From Candidatus Thorarchaeota archaeon (lineage in GTDB: Archaea > Asgardarchaeota > Thorarchaeia > Thorarchaeales > Thorarchaeaceae): a DNA stretch of 16,885 bases. The position numbers were made by a program, and so were the translations under genes. The notes under the pieces are model-generated. The model saw nothing but the letters and a program-made list of their open reading frames with translations. It had not been told where the DNA came from and searched no databases. Where the stretch lies: NCBI GenBank assembly GCA_016840385.1, contig JAEOSL010000075.1:1-16885 (forward strand), in the 5' to 3' direction. Of the stretch, positions 16,855 through 16,885 are shown piece by piece. How positions within the stretch are numbered: the first letter of the stretch is position 1; each line of letters starts with the position of its first letter.

Positions 16855-16870
16855 TCAATGGAATCAATCT
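16781..16870. repeat. Perfect 33-bp inverted repeat with 24-base loop at the window edge
   Basis: Bases 16781-16813 are the exact reverse complement of 16838-16870, separated by 24 bases. The left arm is coding sequence of the surface protein; the right arm introduces an in-frame stop (16855-16857, minus strand). The 15 bases beyond the right arm do not continue the mirror. A fold-back or assembly artefact at a contig end is the simplest reading. Confidence 0.9.
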
Positions 16871-16885
16871 AACGTGCCAGAAGCA

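Noticed and set aside
16781..16870. Inverted repeat as transposon ends or a hairpin telomere
   Set aside because: The arms are ordinary coding sequence of the surface protein, only 24 bases apart, with no transposase or terminal context.

Overview
The window looks like a piece of an archaeal chromosome, most probably a metagenome-derived contig. Three things suggest this. It carries HdrA/MvhD-type redox genes. It has TATA-like boxes 23-27 bases before start codons (leaderless-style promoters). It also has a short winged-helix regulator with two membrane spans and a large secreted beta-repeat protein with one transmembrane helix and a long acidic tail. This mix resembles Asgard (Thorarchaeia-like) genomes, but that placement is an inference from gene style and was not tested by phylogeny.

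Layout. Bases 2-6921 (+) form a tight redox operon of four genes. They are a 5'-truncated HdrA-like protein fused to ferredoxin and MvhD domains, a ferredoxin-MvhD protein, a 1134-residue HdrA with a GltD/NfnB-like FAD/NAD(P)H module spliced into its ferredoxin region, and a short QueG-like Fe-S protein. Bases 6918-7490 (-) encode a DinB-fold protein. Bases 7606-10034 (+) encode an ABC ATPase and its 12-span permease. Bases 10146-11018 (+) encode a leucine-rich-repeat protein, followed by a bidirectional hairpin. Bases 11067-13328 (-) encode a membrane-anchored DUF3160 protein. Bases 13473-13937 (+) encode a membrane-tethered winged-helix regulator. Bases 13981-16854 (-) encode the 3' part of the large surface protein. 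Its reading frame is cut at the right edge by a perfect 33-bp inverted repeat.

How the genes fit together. The first three genes look like subunits of a cytosolic flavin-based electron-bifurcating or confurcating complex of the heterodisulfide-reductase family. The GltD-like module would supply an NAD(P)H site, and the two MvhD domains would act as electron conduits. No hydrogenase and no HdrB/HdrC is visible, so the partner and substrate are unknown. The QueG-like gene, 22 bases downstream, may be co-transcribed and could be an electron acceptor, but this is inference. The right half is devoted to the cell envelope (exporter, DUF3160 ectodomain, surface protein) with a local membrane-bound regulator.

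No tRNA, rRNA, CRISPR array or insertion sequence was seen. No gene-free stretch exceeds 150 bases.
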